From assembly GCA_963556255.1 (NCBI GenBank), contig OY744604.1, positions 91,919,062 to 91,983,061 on the forward strand: a DNA stretch of 64,000 nucleotides, given 5' to 3'. A model generated the notes under the pieces. The model searched no databases. It was not told where the DNA came from and saw only the letters and a list, made by a program, of their open reading frames with translations. Every line of letters starts with the position of its first letter. Position 1 is the first letter of the stretch. Positions 33,836 through 45,199 of this stretch are shown here, piece by piece. The DNA comes from Allolobophora icterica. Taxonomy: Eukaryota > Annelida > Clitellata > Crassiclitellata > Lumbricidae. A program made the position numbers and the translations under genes.

Positions 33836-34545
33836 CCTGTGTGATGCACTGCAGTACCCTAGTACGCTACTTGAAACGCGCTATGTTAAGTGACTTAATG
33901 CATACATACATACATACATACAAACATATAATTATACATACATATACAAACGCTGCTGCTACATCATTAATTTGACCATATTACCTGAATTTACCGATTT
34001 TCAATAGTAGTTATCACGTTGCGATTATTGATTGGCAGTATGCACTAAAGCGTATAACGAAAAATATGAACGTTTAACGAAAAATTGTATAGAAAGAATG
34101 GAAGTCTAGTTTAGTTGGAGTAAGACCTACGGACATTGGACAAGAGCGAGCTATATGTAAATGCGCATGTATTGTATGCATGTACATGCTGCCATGTGTC
34201 ATTGAGAGACAGTCTGAACCTGTTGAGAAAGACACATTAGAGAGAAGCTAATGGTATTTGGAAAACATAACTTTGCAACCCCACTTGGGGCTAGTTTTAA
34301 CCAGTTAAGTGAGATCTACGAACAGGAGGTTATTGGGAAACGTATCCTCAATGGAAATTTGTCTGAACTAAAGAGTTCCAACGCAGATAACTTAAATGTA
34401 TGAGGCAAATGAAAGGTCAGTTGGAGAGAGGCCCAATTAGTGAGAGGTATTCCTTCCTCTTTTCAAATTCCACCCACAGCGGTTGTTGTCAATTCAACAG
34501 TAGTGTCACATTTACGTGCGAAGTTCGTGTGTTGCTCTTATTTAG

Positions 34546-34714
34546 CTGAGCTGCCTAGACAACGCAGAGTACGGTAACCATCGATTTACTGGAGACTCCA
34601 TTCCACCGACGCAGAACATCCCCCTATGTACCCAAGTCCTTGTCTGGTTCTTCAGTGATGGCTTGACCGTGCTCGACGGATTTAAATTAGAATACTCTAA
34701 TACTATGAAATCAG
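34546..34714 (+). CDS. Gene A CUB-6 (type II), second-half exon
   Basis: The acceptor is ...cttatttag and the donor is gtgagt at 34715; 169 nt, phase 0 to phase 1. It encodes LSCLDNAEYGNHRFTGDSIP, CTQVLVWFFSDG and GFKLEYSNTMKSG. The HRFC motif of its paralogues is changed to HRFT, so one type-II Cys is missing. It is the last CUB exon before the terminal repeat exon. Confidence 0.86.
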
Positions 34715-36419
34715 GTGAGTGGAAGAGTTGCTCTCTTAAGCTTGCACTATAGGACAGAAAACTATTTGATCTCTCACAATGATACTTTTTAATATAATGT
34801 CCGAAATATTTCAGCGGCACACAAAAAGTTCGTCTTGCCGTAGGCTGAAATCTCGGTTCTAGGGGAGAAATCTACACTTTTGCGTTCAAGCTATACATCA
34901 CTTTGGGAAAGGGTTTTCTATTGTTGAACTGTTGTCCATGTGTTTCAACTTAAAGGTCTTTCTCACACATGATTACACTTGTTGGAACAGTTTGCATGTA
35001 CTTGCAGGCGTGTATATCAAATTGGGAATTTCCTTATATTAGATCAATTAAATTTTATGTAAGAAATGTTAAATTCCAAAATAATGCTGAAGCCAATTTT
35101 AAGTATTTTAACGAAGTATGTTAATATTATAATTCAGAAACACTGTAGATATACATATAATGCACATTTTGCATTATAAATCTATTAGGAGAGTATTGGG
35201 ATAATAACATAATGTGATTCTTCTGCTGTTCATGATCTACCTCGTTTCAAATTTTAGTAATATTTTTATTAATTGCAATGATAAATTTGTATTGCGTTGC
35301 TAAAAGGGAAGCTGCTCAGAGACGCTCTAGCAAGTTTTAGTAAATATTTCTTAAAACTCTTACTTTAATACGAAAACTCGAATAACGTGCTATAATTTAT
35401 TGATATTATTCTATGACCACGCATAATGCAGATACTTTTTCTTTAGCTTTTTTCCACCGCGGCTGTAACGATTCATTTTTTCTCAATATCTTATCTTATA
35501 TCTTATTCAAATATCTTAACATCCGTGATGTGCATCTTCTGTCCTGACCTCTCTTCTTCCTTGAACCTATCAAGTCCATACAATTTCTCCCGCCATTTTA
35601 TCAAAATCTCCATTCCCTTACATGAATCCAGCTGAATTTCATTTCTTTCCGATGTTACTTCTTTCTGCTGTACACTGGATTCATCTTTCTTTTCATCATC
35701 ATCACTTGAGCTTTCATTTTCCCTTTCCTTTTTAATTTAATTTTAACAGTGCATCTATGGTGTATTAAATTGTATTAACTTGCATCTTGTAAAGTTTCAT
35801 AACAACACTTGCAGTGCTTTTCAGGTCAATTGGTTTGACTTCTTGCTTTGACTCTTTGCTCTCGTCTTCAAACTCGCTTGCAATTTTTCGTGTTTGACTT
35901 TCATTTGTGGCACGGATTTTAATTCAGCAATTTTAGTACACATAATTATAGTACACATATTGCAATACACAGCTGTAGTACACATATTTCTTTGCTACCC
36001 ATCTTTGCAACGTTAAAAATGTTTGTAATAATAGCACACACCAACTTAACGTCGATATTTACCAGCCAAATTTCATTCCACGTCATCACGTCAGTGAATG
36101 TTTTTACTTTAACTGGCAGCCTTCTGTACCACAAATTTCTACATCAACATGCTGCAATAGCGCTTTCCTCAGTATTTGATTATTCTCTCCCACCGTTGCT
36201 GTGTGGATTCTCGTGAACCTCATCACGCACTTCCTTAAAAACACCACATTTTTCATAATTGATGTTACTTCAGTTTCTTGGTTGGCCTTTCCTTCAACCA
36301 ACTCTGTGAAGCGTTAACCACTTCCTTGAATCCAATTGACTCTTGTGTTTTCTATGCTTTAGTAACTTTTTGTATCAGTTGTTATTGGTAATACTTGCGT
36401 TTTATTTGCTATTACTTGC
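34715..36419. other. Long intron, part 1; unrecognised degenerate frames
   Basis: Mostly AT-rich. On the minus strand, 35946-36301 gives two overlapping frames with CVMRFTRIHTATVGENNQIL and MTWNEIWLVNIDVKLVCAII. An acidic/Lys-rich stretch follows toward 35540. They look like pieces of one decayed coding sequence (possibly an element ORF), which I do not recognise. Confidence 0.4.
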
Positions 36420-36427
36420 CATTTTTG

Positions 36428-36933
36428 CAGAGGCGTAGCGACCGCCCTCCGTACACTCCGACCGGAGGGGGCCCCTTCCTGGAAAGGGGCCCCTATTAGT
36501 GGCCAAAAATAACTGTAAACATAATATGAACCCTGTATATTGTATATTACCGAATTCCAGTTTCCGCATTGTCAGGGCCCCCGGCCCGGACGCAGTGGCG
36601 CCCGCAGGCTTAAAAATATTGGACGCGCAAAAAAAAATTCAATTTAGATATATCGAAAATTATAAATGCTTTAACATGCCGTATAGCCGTTTAACCAAAT
36701 ACTTTTCTCTGTGAACGTTAGGTTCCGTTCTTGATTAAAAATAATCTAAGAATGTTCTGTTTTGCATGTTATGTAGGTGATTAAATTGCTTAAAAAATTT
36801 CAATGCGAAGCCTGTTCCTTTGGTGGATTTGATGTGGTGGGTGGACGCACGTGCGTCCAGTGCGTCACGCTGCGGGCGCCTCTGCCCGGACGTATGTTCG
36901 GAGGGGGCCACCTTCTTTGTTGCTACGGCTCTG
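36428..36933. mobile_element. hAT-type MITE (CAGAGGCGTAGC ends), host of a nested MITE
   Basis: The ends CAGAGGCGTAGC and GCTACGGCTCTG are inverted repeats with one mismatch. CATTTTTG flanks both sides (36420-36427 and 36934-36941). Removing the nested element at 36593-36884 leaves about 214 bp with GC-rich subterminal ggagggggcc blocks at both ends. Confidence 0.88.
36593..36884. mobile_element. hAT-type MITE nested in the previous one, 8-bp TSD
   Basis: The ends CAGTGGCGCCCGCAG and CTGCGGGCGCCTCTG are inverted repeats with one mismatch. CCCGGACG flanks both sides (36585-36592 and 36885-36892). The nesting gives the order of events: outer element first, inner second. Confidence 0.9.
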
Positions 36934-37137
36934 CATTTTTGCGCATTGAAAAAATTGCGTCTGCCTTGCTTTTAACATAACTACTATTGCTTTTTAGGGT
37001 AATAATGGCGCTTTATTAAACTACCCATGCATAAACATACATTGATCACAATAACTTATACGAACTGAATAGCAAATCAACCGAAGAGAAAGTAAACGTG
37101 AGCACAGAAAGGGTGGGACAAAAGAAGACGAAATATT

Positions 37138-37201
37138 TGAAGATGGCGGACCTCGAACCAGGGGCCTTTCGCATGCAAAGCCAACGCTCTACCGCATCCC
37201 A
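37138..37201 (-). repeat. tRNA-Ala-like fragment (SINE head or tRNA pseudogene)
   Basis: On the minus strand the sequence reads like the core of a tRNA. There is a D-arm-like cggtagagcg, an anticodon-arm-like ctttgcatgcgaaag with TGC in the loop, and a T-arm-like ctggttcgaggtcc. The acceptor stem is not intact, so I treat it as tRNA-derived and non-functional. Confidence 0.5.
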
Positions 37202-37234
37202 TGTATTGTGAATTTAGCCTTTATGAGTTGGAAA

Positions 37235-37239
37235 TTCAG

Positions 37240-37288
<49 letters not shown>

Positions 37289-38400
37289 TTCGTTTATTCA
37301 AACGTTAAGTTGACACAGACGCAACTTAGACAAACTAAACTATAAAAGACGAATTCTATGGCCAAGAGTAGGGCCTACAGGGTTTTATGCATGAAATTGT
37401 CAATAAGCATTTTTATAAAGGCTGCGTGAAATGTAGTTGCGGTCATCTTTGTGCGTTATGAGATCTAGTGCGAAGATTATGACCACCGGTACTACGAGGA
37501 GGTGGGTTAGGCCCAGAAGGACATGGTTGGGATCATTACAAACAGCCTTAAAAAGATTGTAATCAGATGCCTCGGCCATGCGTGCTGCATTGGCCGCATC
37601 CACAGGCAGGAAACCCAACCGGATCATGCGGTTGATCAAACGTTCAATCCTGTCCCTGTCCTTTTGGGAGGTGAAACCCCACCATGCAGGAGAGGCGTAA
37701 AAGATCTGAGCAATAGCAGTCGCCTTGGTGACATCGTGGAGGGACGCAGATGAGAGACCGTGAGAGCGAAGAACTCTTAATGCATATAGAGAAAAAGAAC
37801 TGGTATGTTGTCCAGATGTGTTGCCATCCCTAGATCCGATGAGAGAGTTACACCGAGGATCTTGATTGTAACGACCCGTTCGGCGCCTGATATGACCTGT
37901 GGGACTGTTTCCTTCCTTCTGTTTCCCTTTTTGAAGAAGACAATCTCCCTAGTTTTTGAGGCATTGAGGCGGAGGTTGTTCTTTGCCGCCCAGACTGTGA
38001 TATGTTCAAATTCTTCTAAGTCAGTGTGCAGGTGCGAGGAACCAACTAATAAATATGAGTCGTCAGCATATTTGACTTGTATGTTAAAACTGTGGATCTG
38101 ATGTAGATCAGAGACTCCAACTATGTAGGAGAGAGGGCCGACAACCGATCCTGGCACAGCGCTGGCATTAATATGTGCAATCGTAGTTTATTGGCGTATC
38201 TGGTAATATGACCTCTATCTTTGGAGTATTCAATTAGCCACTTAAAGACATGATCTTGGATGTCTAGTCTTCCCAATTTCTCTGCAAGAGAGGAGTGGCG
38301 GACGGTGTCGAAAGCCTTGGAGTTGTCGTTTGATATAACTACAACAAAGTCATTGGTCTGCAGCATATCTGTGATGTGGTGTAAGATGGCTATGATGTTT
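37235..38400 (-). pseudogene. LINE RT, 3' two-thirds, CAAT-repeat tail
   Basis: Minus-strand frames: SNDNSKAFDTVRHSSLAEKL (about 38325), IQVKYADDSYLLVGSS (about 38080-38035, catalytic YADD), NNLRLNASKTREIVFF and ILGVTLSSDLGMATH. The C-terminal DYNLFKAVCNDPNHVLLGLT is at about 37560-37500. The 3' end meets a CAAT repeat (37241-37287). It is the same family as 53640-54470 and distinct from the GGCGCTATATAAAT group. Confidence 0.82.
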
Positions 38401-39597
38401 ATGCAACTACTTGAAAACTAATGCCAAATAACCCAACAGAGCCGTCACAATGGTTATGTCTTAACAATTAGAATAATTCTGTGTAACTGTTTTGCACCTC
38501 ATTTGTATTAAAAACCGATTTTAATACTAATTAAACATTTAAGAGCTGTTAGTATGTTCACTTCGATTATCGACATCACCACGTGATTATGTTCAAGAAA
38601 TGACTTAATTTGAAAACGTAAAGCAGTCGGCTTTTAGACAAAATTTCTGTTTCCATCTAGGAACAAACAGTCAGAATTAAAAGCAATTATAAATCTGGAT
38701 GGTTGTCTAATGTCTATTGAGCAGCAACATCTTCAAGTCTCAGTTGTTCCTTTACGACTAAAAGGCGAATATACAAGCATGTTTGCAGTTTGAACGTTTG
38801 CAGTTTCTTCTCGTACCACTGTAGTTTAGCTTTCTTCTCTCTCTTCGACTGTAATAAAGTCCTTGTGAGCGCTTGCTACTAAGGACCTGCCGAATAGATT
38901 CTAATAGTTTAAGGCATTAAATGCCGTTGACTTCGTCATTCAAAATGTTTGCACTGCTCTCATTAAGAGCTTCTCTTAAATTTGGCCATTGAGCGCAGTA
39001 GGCTAATTTATAGGGCTAGCGTTGGAAGGCCCTATATTTATACTATCTTTTTTTTAAATTTCATCATCTTCTTATTACTTCTATGTTTTATATTATCACC
39101 AATGTGCAGTTCGCTTTGGTTCTTCAATTAAAAATTATTAATAAGAATAAGAATAATATAAATATAAATAAACAGAAAGAAATTAAAAACAGAAATAAAT
39201 TATAAATAAACAGAACTGAATTGAATTGAGAATTGAATATAACATTCTAAAGGTGTCTAATTAGAGCATAGGCTAGTATTAAATCCAGCGTTAAACTTTT
39301 TTTACGGTTGCCAAGGACGTGGACGTCGTCCATAATTGTCCTTACATTTTTCATGCAAGAGTAAGAATTTTCAATTCAAAGTGATCATAGCTAACAATCT
39401 GGCCCTTGTCTGTTTGTCTGTCGGGCTTTCTGCATCTTTTCAGGTCTATGTTTGAAGGCTTATGTCTGTACACATGAATGTTTGCATATCCGAACAGTTA
39501 TGTAGCGCCTCTATTTCACATCTCGATAGCGCTCGAACATGGGTCTGTGTGGCTGCAGGTTTGGATGCATATCTTTATCTTTTTGCATGTGTTACAG
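38401..39597. other. Intron part before the terminal exon, no gene seen
   Basis: AT-rich sequence with small repeats (aataagaataataaat region at about 39130-39240). No CUB or linker exon was found. Confidence 0.5.
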
Positions 39598-39911
39598 GTG
39601 AAAGCAAAGTGCCCATCAAAGGAAAGTCGGATGCAGTAGAGAAAGTGCCCATCAAAGGAAAGCCGGATGCAGCAGACAAAGCGCCCATCAAAGGAAAGCC
39701 GGACGCAGCAGAGAAAATGCCCATCAATGAAAAGCTGGATGCAGCCGAGAAAGTGCCCATCAATGGAAAGCCGGATGCGGCCGAGAAAGTGCCCAGCAAT
39801 GGAAAGCCATATGCAGCAGAGAAAGTGCCCATCAATGGAAAGGTGGATGCAGCAGAGAAAGTGCCCATCAATGGAAAGCCAAGTGCAGAAGAAAGAAGAA
39901 AGGAGAAATAG
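39598..39911 (+). CDS. Gene A terminal exon: eight 12-residue Lys-rich repeats
   Basis: The acceptor is ...gtgttacag and the exon starts in phase 1, which fits the phase-1 end of CUB-6 (joined, the junction codon is Gly). Eight tandem units follow the pattern KVPIKGKPDAAE, drifting to KVPINGKPDAAE in the later units. The end is RRKEK and a TAG stop at 39909-39911. The 36-bp repeats keep the frame and mostly conservative changes, which suggests selection or recent expansion. The tail is predicted to be disordered and strongly charged. Assignment to gene A rests on strand, phase and position; a separate transcript is possible because the frame is open upstream to 39462. Confidence 0.6.
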
Positions 39912-41099
39912 AAAGACATGGTCTTAAGTTGCGTTCGCTCAACACCCTTCTGGTTTCAGTTGGCAAATGAATGCAGACTCGTTGACAAACATTTTTAGAT
40001 CAATTACTAAAGATATTTTTCGCTAAATTTTAAACGTCATATTTTTATTAGTTTATACATTTTATTGACCAGGAAAACAATGCAATACGCCTCAATATAA
40101 TTATTAGAATTAGGTAAATGGAAGTGTATACAATTACATAAACATTGATTAGCATTATATTATACATATACAATGAATACAGTGTAAATTTATTGAAATG
40201 CAAAAACTGATTGTTGATTTTTATCTCCCATATACATGTAAGTACGGACCTTGGGCAAGTCCTTCACTCGCGATTGCTCGTGGCGCTTCGGCGTGAAAAC
40301 TCCAACACAGCATCAAATGCTGTAGTCGGGAGCGCTCTTGAGTAATAGTAGACTTGTGGAGGCGCTAAAGAAATATCCGAAATAAGTAAATAAATAAATA
40401 AGTAGACGGAATTTATATCAGGGCTTAATAATAATTGTCCTTTGTGGTCACGAAATTCGTCTAGCATTTTTATCTATCCTCTTTTAATGACATTAGAAGC
40501 GAGAAACTGGATCCCGGCATTGATCTTCATATAGTGCACATGAGACAGTTAATCCGATGCCCAAAAGTGGAGTTCAAAGTCAAGAGTGTAATGCCCCGGT
40601 ACGTCCTTGTTTCATGTTTCACCCCACTCCTTCAGACGAAACTGCATCGTCAAGATTTTGCTAACAGCAGAGTGGGTTTCTTTCGCCATTCGCACTGGGC
40701 GTGTGATCGTGTGGGCGAGTGATCGCTGGCGTGGCCAGTTCCAATATCGCAGCAGAGTTCACTTGAGAAGGAAATGTTTTGTCCATTGCTTGACGTCTAC
40801 ATCTGTGCACTTCTCTACACAAGAAAAGCGACGCGGGTCTTGGGAGTGACACTGACCGTTATTCGCTGGTAGCGCTTCAATCTATCGACTTGAGAAATAG
40901 CTTTTCTACGTGCGATTTAAAAGATTTAGAAGCATGTTGAATTGTATTTGATTGATTCCGGGAGTATGTAGACAGTGCCTGGATATTGGTTACAGCTGGT
41001 AAAATAATTCATGACACTTGCGAGATGGTTCCTATGGGACTTCTCCAGTAGCCTGCCTCTGTATTAGTATAAGTGTTCATATTGTGATATCCCTTTATT
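39912..41099. other. Region after gene A stop: 3' UTR/intergenic, LINE tail
   Basis: A possible poly(A) signal cluster (aataaataaataa) lies at about 40385-40398. A minus-strand repeat sequence with tggcgcttcggcg (about 40281-40293) also occurs at about 6299-6311. The ORFs at 40534-40852 show no recognised motif. Confidence 0.4.
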
Positions 41100-42185
41100 T
41101 TATATGAACTACTTACTCACGGACAGACTAGGGCCAGAGTTCCAAAATCTGGGTTCAGCATCCGAAAAGCTCGTTCACCAAGAGCAATTCTAGTTTTAGG
41201 TATTAATATAGAAATATGATTAGATTACGAAGTTCAATAAAAGTAGGCCTGAGAATAGGGAAAGAGTTCACAGTTTTCATAAACTATGAGCCCCAGTTTG
41301 AAACAAATTCTTTGCAGAACAAGAAGCCAATACAAGATTTAGGTACAGGAGTTATATTTGTGTTCATAAAATTATTTGTCGCGTTAGTAATGGCTCTAAT
41401 TAGTTTGTAATTTAAGTGGCGCTATATGAATTTTCAATTAGAATTGCAATTATAAACAAAGATGATATGCAGATTAATTTTGTAAGCGTAAACATCAAAT
41501 TTCTAAAGCTTATTCACGAGCGCTGTACTACATGCGCTAAACGACTGTCAGCCAATAAAGTGATCTGAGAAATTTGATTATTTGGTGGTGTTTGGGTGTT
41601 TTTGTGACTGCACGGGGAAGAGAATCCTGGAATAGCCTACTATAGTCGTTTTAGTTGATTAGATTGAATGCTGCGGAAAAGGGAGTTACAGTAATGAAAT
41701 TGAGAATGGAAAATTGAGATGGCTATTATGTAGGCAGTCTTGCAATCAAGTACTTGGCGACAGACAGGATTGTAACAATTTGAAAATCGCAGGTGCTAGA
41801 TAGCTGATTGATGTGGTGATCAAAGGCAAGGTTTTCATCGAAGATGATTACAACATTGCGGACTGCGGAAGAGTAAGGCGCGGGAAAAGTAAGATCTGTT
41901 GGAGAAAGGTCTGAAGTGCAGGTTAGTTTGCTTAATTGTTCGCGCAGGTCAATGACAAATTATGTTTTCAAGGATTTAGACATCGCAGGTTGACGGCCAT
42001 CCAGGTGACGGTATTACGTAGATGATTTTGTGAATCTGGAATGGGCTGAGGGGAGAATGAAATGGAGAGTTGGTATCATCGGCATAAAGGCGATGATCGA
42101 CAGAGGAAGAGGAAGTGAGTTTGATAAGTGGAGAGGTGTAGAGATTGAGCAGCAGAGGACCGAGAACAGAACCTTAAGGAAAACA
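41100..42185 (-). pseudogene. LINE RT remnant
   Basis: On the minus strand about 42180-42015 reads SVLGPLLLNLYTSPLIKLTS and, one frame on, DHRLYADDTNSPFHSPLS, the RT PQGSVLGP and YADD blocks. Farther left, 41210-41130 reads TRIALGERAFRMLNPDF, the C-terminal motif also seen at 10995. Many stops. Confidence 0.72.
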
Positions 42186-42930
42186 TAGATGGGCGTCTTA
42201 TATGGCGGACCACTCTCCGGCGTCCACATCTACTTGACGGCAGTACCTTTGTCCTTGTTGATGCAGACGTTCGAAACCTTCCGCATCCTTGGAGTCCACT
42301 CTTACAGCTTTATGATCATGACGGCCCATGTGAGTCAACTCACTTTAGGCTGTTTTTACGAACTCGTCGCATTAAAACCATCTACATAAATATTCCTTCC
42401 AACCTCAACCGCCCTCATCCAGGTCAACAGCTTCATAGTCTCCAGAGTTGACTACTGGCAGGGGAGGATAGGCTATAGGCTGGTCACCTGTAGCCTTCCA
42501 CAAGGGCCAGTGCTTGGTCCTATCCGATTCGTATTATATACGTTCGACATGAAGAGAATGATAAAGCACATGGCCTCTTCCCAACTGCAATGCGGACGAT
42601 GCAAAGCTTCACTTCTGTGAGCCATCAGAAACCACTAAATCGCAACAGATCAGAAACCACAAAACCGCAACAGAGTGTTGCTGATATCGAACGCATTTAA
42701 GAGTGGATGGCATTCAACCGTGTTATATGGTGCATCACTCTCCGGCGTCGCCATCTACATGACGCAAGTACCTTTGTCCTTGATGATGCAGAAGTTCGAT
42801 CAGATGACACCCTCCGCATCCTTCGAATCCACTCTCAAACCTTTATGACCATGACGACCCATTTAAGTCAACTCATTCGAGGCTGTTTTTGGGACGAACT
42901 ACGCCACTGACGTATGTTTTATTAGACCTG
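42186..42930 (+). pseudogene. LINE RT remnant with a duplicated 200-bp segment
   Basis: Plus strand: SLPQGPVLGPIRFVLYTFDM (about 42495-42555), NADDAKLHFCEPSET (about 42592-42635, the YADD box with Tyr to Asn) and LRILRIHSQTFMTMTTHLSQ (about 42810-42870). The segment 42190-42395 is a second copy of 42710-42905 (about 80% identical by eye), so two copies of the LINE lie in tandem or one was partly duplicated. Confidence 0.72.
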
Positions 42931-43042
42931 TTGCCAATTTAGCATAATTATGTAGGCTCCAATCCGTTAAGCGTTCTGATTGGTCGTAAAAGAGCGCGAA
43001 AGGGAAGGTGTAGAATAATAATAATAATTATTTGTTCTTTAA

Positions 43043-44773
43043 CCTTCGCAGGACGAAGAGGGGTAAATAATTACCCCAGCGGTGTTTGGATGTTGATTGC
43101 GGAGCAACGGTAGGTAGGTATAATTTGTCGTTCCACATGTTTACAAGTTACCACCAATGACATATTCTGACTGCATACCCACCACATTGCCATGAGGTGG
43201 GAAAAAGATATTTCAATCCAAAGTGTCCTGGGGTAATAATTTCCCCACTTCGTCCTCGACGTCGTTATTTTATCATTCATAGGGCAGATATGTTTTTTAA
43301 AGATATGAGCTCATAAGTGACTTGCAATCATAAATCAAGTGTGGAATCTACCATGGAATTGATTGCTAACAGTTTCATAATTGTGGAGATTTTATTTTCC
43401 AAGATGGCGGCCAATATGGCCGCCAACACAAAAAATATGTATGTCTCAGCTCATAGGTAAGCTACAATGACAAATGAAGTGTCAATTGTAATATTTCCAA
43501 GGTCAAGGAATCGATTTATCGTAGTGGCAATCGTGTATGAGTACTACTGTCCAAGATGACGGCCAACATGGCCGCCAAAACACAAAAATGTGTATATCTC
43601 GGCTCGTAGGTAAGCTACAATGACAAATGAAGTGTCAATTGTAGTATTTCCAAGGTCAAGGAATTCACTTATCGTAGTGACATTATCGTGGGAATACTAC
43701 TATCCAAGATGGTGACCAATATGGCCGCCAAAACAGCAATCAATCAACTAACTGATCGGTCACTATTGCCACTGCGATAAGTCGATTCCTTGACCTTGGT
43801 AATGTTACAATTGACACTTTATTTGTCATTGGGGCTTACCTACAAGCTGAGATATACATATTTTTGTGTTTTGGCGGCCATGTTGGCCGTCATCTTGGAA
43901 ATTAGTATTCCACACGATTGCCACTATGATAATTTGATTTCTTGACCTTAGAACTGTTACAATTGATACCTCATTTGTCATTGTAGCCTACCTATGTGCT
44001 GAGATATACATGTTTTTATGTTTTCGCGGCCATATTGGCCGCCATCTTGGAACGTAGTATTCCTACACTATTGTCGCTATAATAGATCGATTCCCTGACC
44101 TTGAATATGTTACAATTGACACTTCACTTGCAATTTTAGCTACCTATGACCTAAGACATACATATTGTTGTGTCTGACGGACATATTGGCCGCCATCTTG
44201 GTAAATAGTATTCCCACACTATTGCCACTACGATAAATCGATTCCTTGACCTTGGGAATGTTACAATGGAGACTTCATTTGTCATTGTATCTTACCTACG
44301 AGCCGAGATATACACATTTTTGTGTTTTGGCGGCCATGCTGGCCGCCATCTTGGACAGTAGTACTCAAATTACTTATGAGCTGAGACCTACATATTGTTA
44401 TGTTTTGGGCGGCCATGTTGGCCGCCATCTTGGACAACAGTATTCACACACTATTGCGACTATGATAAATCGATTTCTTGACCTTGAAAATGTTGCAATT
44501 GACACTTTATTTGTCATTGTAGCTTACCTACGTGCTGAGATATACATTTTTGTGAGTTTTGGCGGCCATATTCCCCGCCATCTTGAAAAGTAGTATTTGC
44601 ACAGTATTGCCACTATGATAAATCGATTCCTTGACATTGGAAATGTTACAATTGACACTTCATTTATCATCGTAGCTTACCTGTGAGCTGAGATATTATA
44701 GATTTGTTTTGGGGTAAAAAAATTACCCCTCTTCGTCCTCCGTGTATCGAAAAATCTATCCGTCCTGCGAAGG
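43043..44773. mobile_element. Non-autonomous piggyBac-like element with inverted satellite arms
   Basis: The termini CCTTCGCAGGACG and CGTCCTGCGAAGG are perfect 13-bp inverted repeats, flanked by TTAA on both sides (43039-43042 and 44774-44777), the piggyBac insertion signature. A second inverted repeat (gacgaagaggggtaa) touches the terminal repeat on the left. On the right it is separated from it by about 20-30 bp, the same asymmetry as in classical piggyBac. The interior is an inverted array of a ~152-bp unit: three units one way (43340-43735), six the other (about 43770-44700). Each unit carries a ccaagatggcggcc-type motif. No transposase. Confidence 0.88.
43340..44700. repeat. Inverted tandem array of ~152-bp units with AAGATGGCGGC motif
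   Basis: Motif positions are about 43401, 43553 and 43706 in forward orientation and about 43885, 44037, 44188, 44341, 44420 and 44573 in reverse. The spacing is 151-153 bp except for one 79-bp step, where a unit is shortened. Five copies have exact AAGATGGCGGCC. The junction between the two orientations lies at about 43735-43770. Confidence 0.9.
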
Positions 44774-44934
44774 TTAATTAAGCGCCTACAAACGCACTGC
44801 GCTGTACAGTGAACATACATATAGTAGAAACGGCAGCCACGCAGGGAGCCTTACATATATGTATAGTTGTACAGTAGAAGCACACGATAACAGTTTTTAC
44901 AGGAGTCGAATAAAACTGTTTAAGCGGCAGCCAC

Positions 44935-45070
44935 ACGGCGTCATCATGGCCTACTATTCATTTAACCACTGCCACCTAGCGAGTGGAAGGCTGAATAAAC
45001 CTTACGGGGTCTACCGGGTTCGATCTTGGTACCTTCAGCTCTTCACGCCAGTGTGTTATCCATTACTCTA
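44935..45070 (-). repeat. tRNA-like SINE head candidate
   Basis: The minus strand reads tagagtaatggataacacac with an A-box character and, about 35 nt later, agatcgaaccc with a B-box character. Without a clear cloverleaf I call it tRNA-derived repeat sequence at low confidence. Confidence 0.35.
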
Positions 45071-45199
45071 CGGAAGGGATGGAAAAGTTTAGTTGTAGTT
45101 GAAGAAGTGTGGGAAATTTCTGTTGACAGTTGATAGTGGTCGTATGAGATTAGCCGAAATTTTTTGGATTGAAGTGGACATTGTATCGTTCAGCAAAAT

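Noticed and set aside
37138..37201. Functional tRNA-Ala gene
   Set aside because: The acceptor stem is not complementary and the D-arm is degenerate; better explained as a tRNA-derived repeat.
39462..39597. Upstream start for the Lys-rich repeat ORF
   Set aside because: The upstream codons lack any motif, and a phase-correct acceptor at 39597 connects the repeat exon with the CUB gene, though a separate gene is not excluded.
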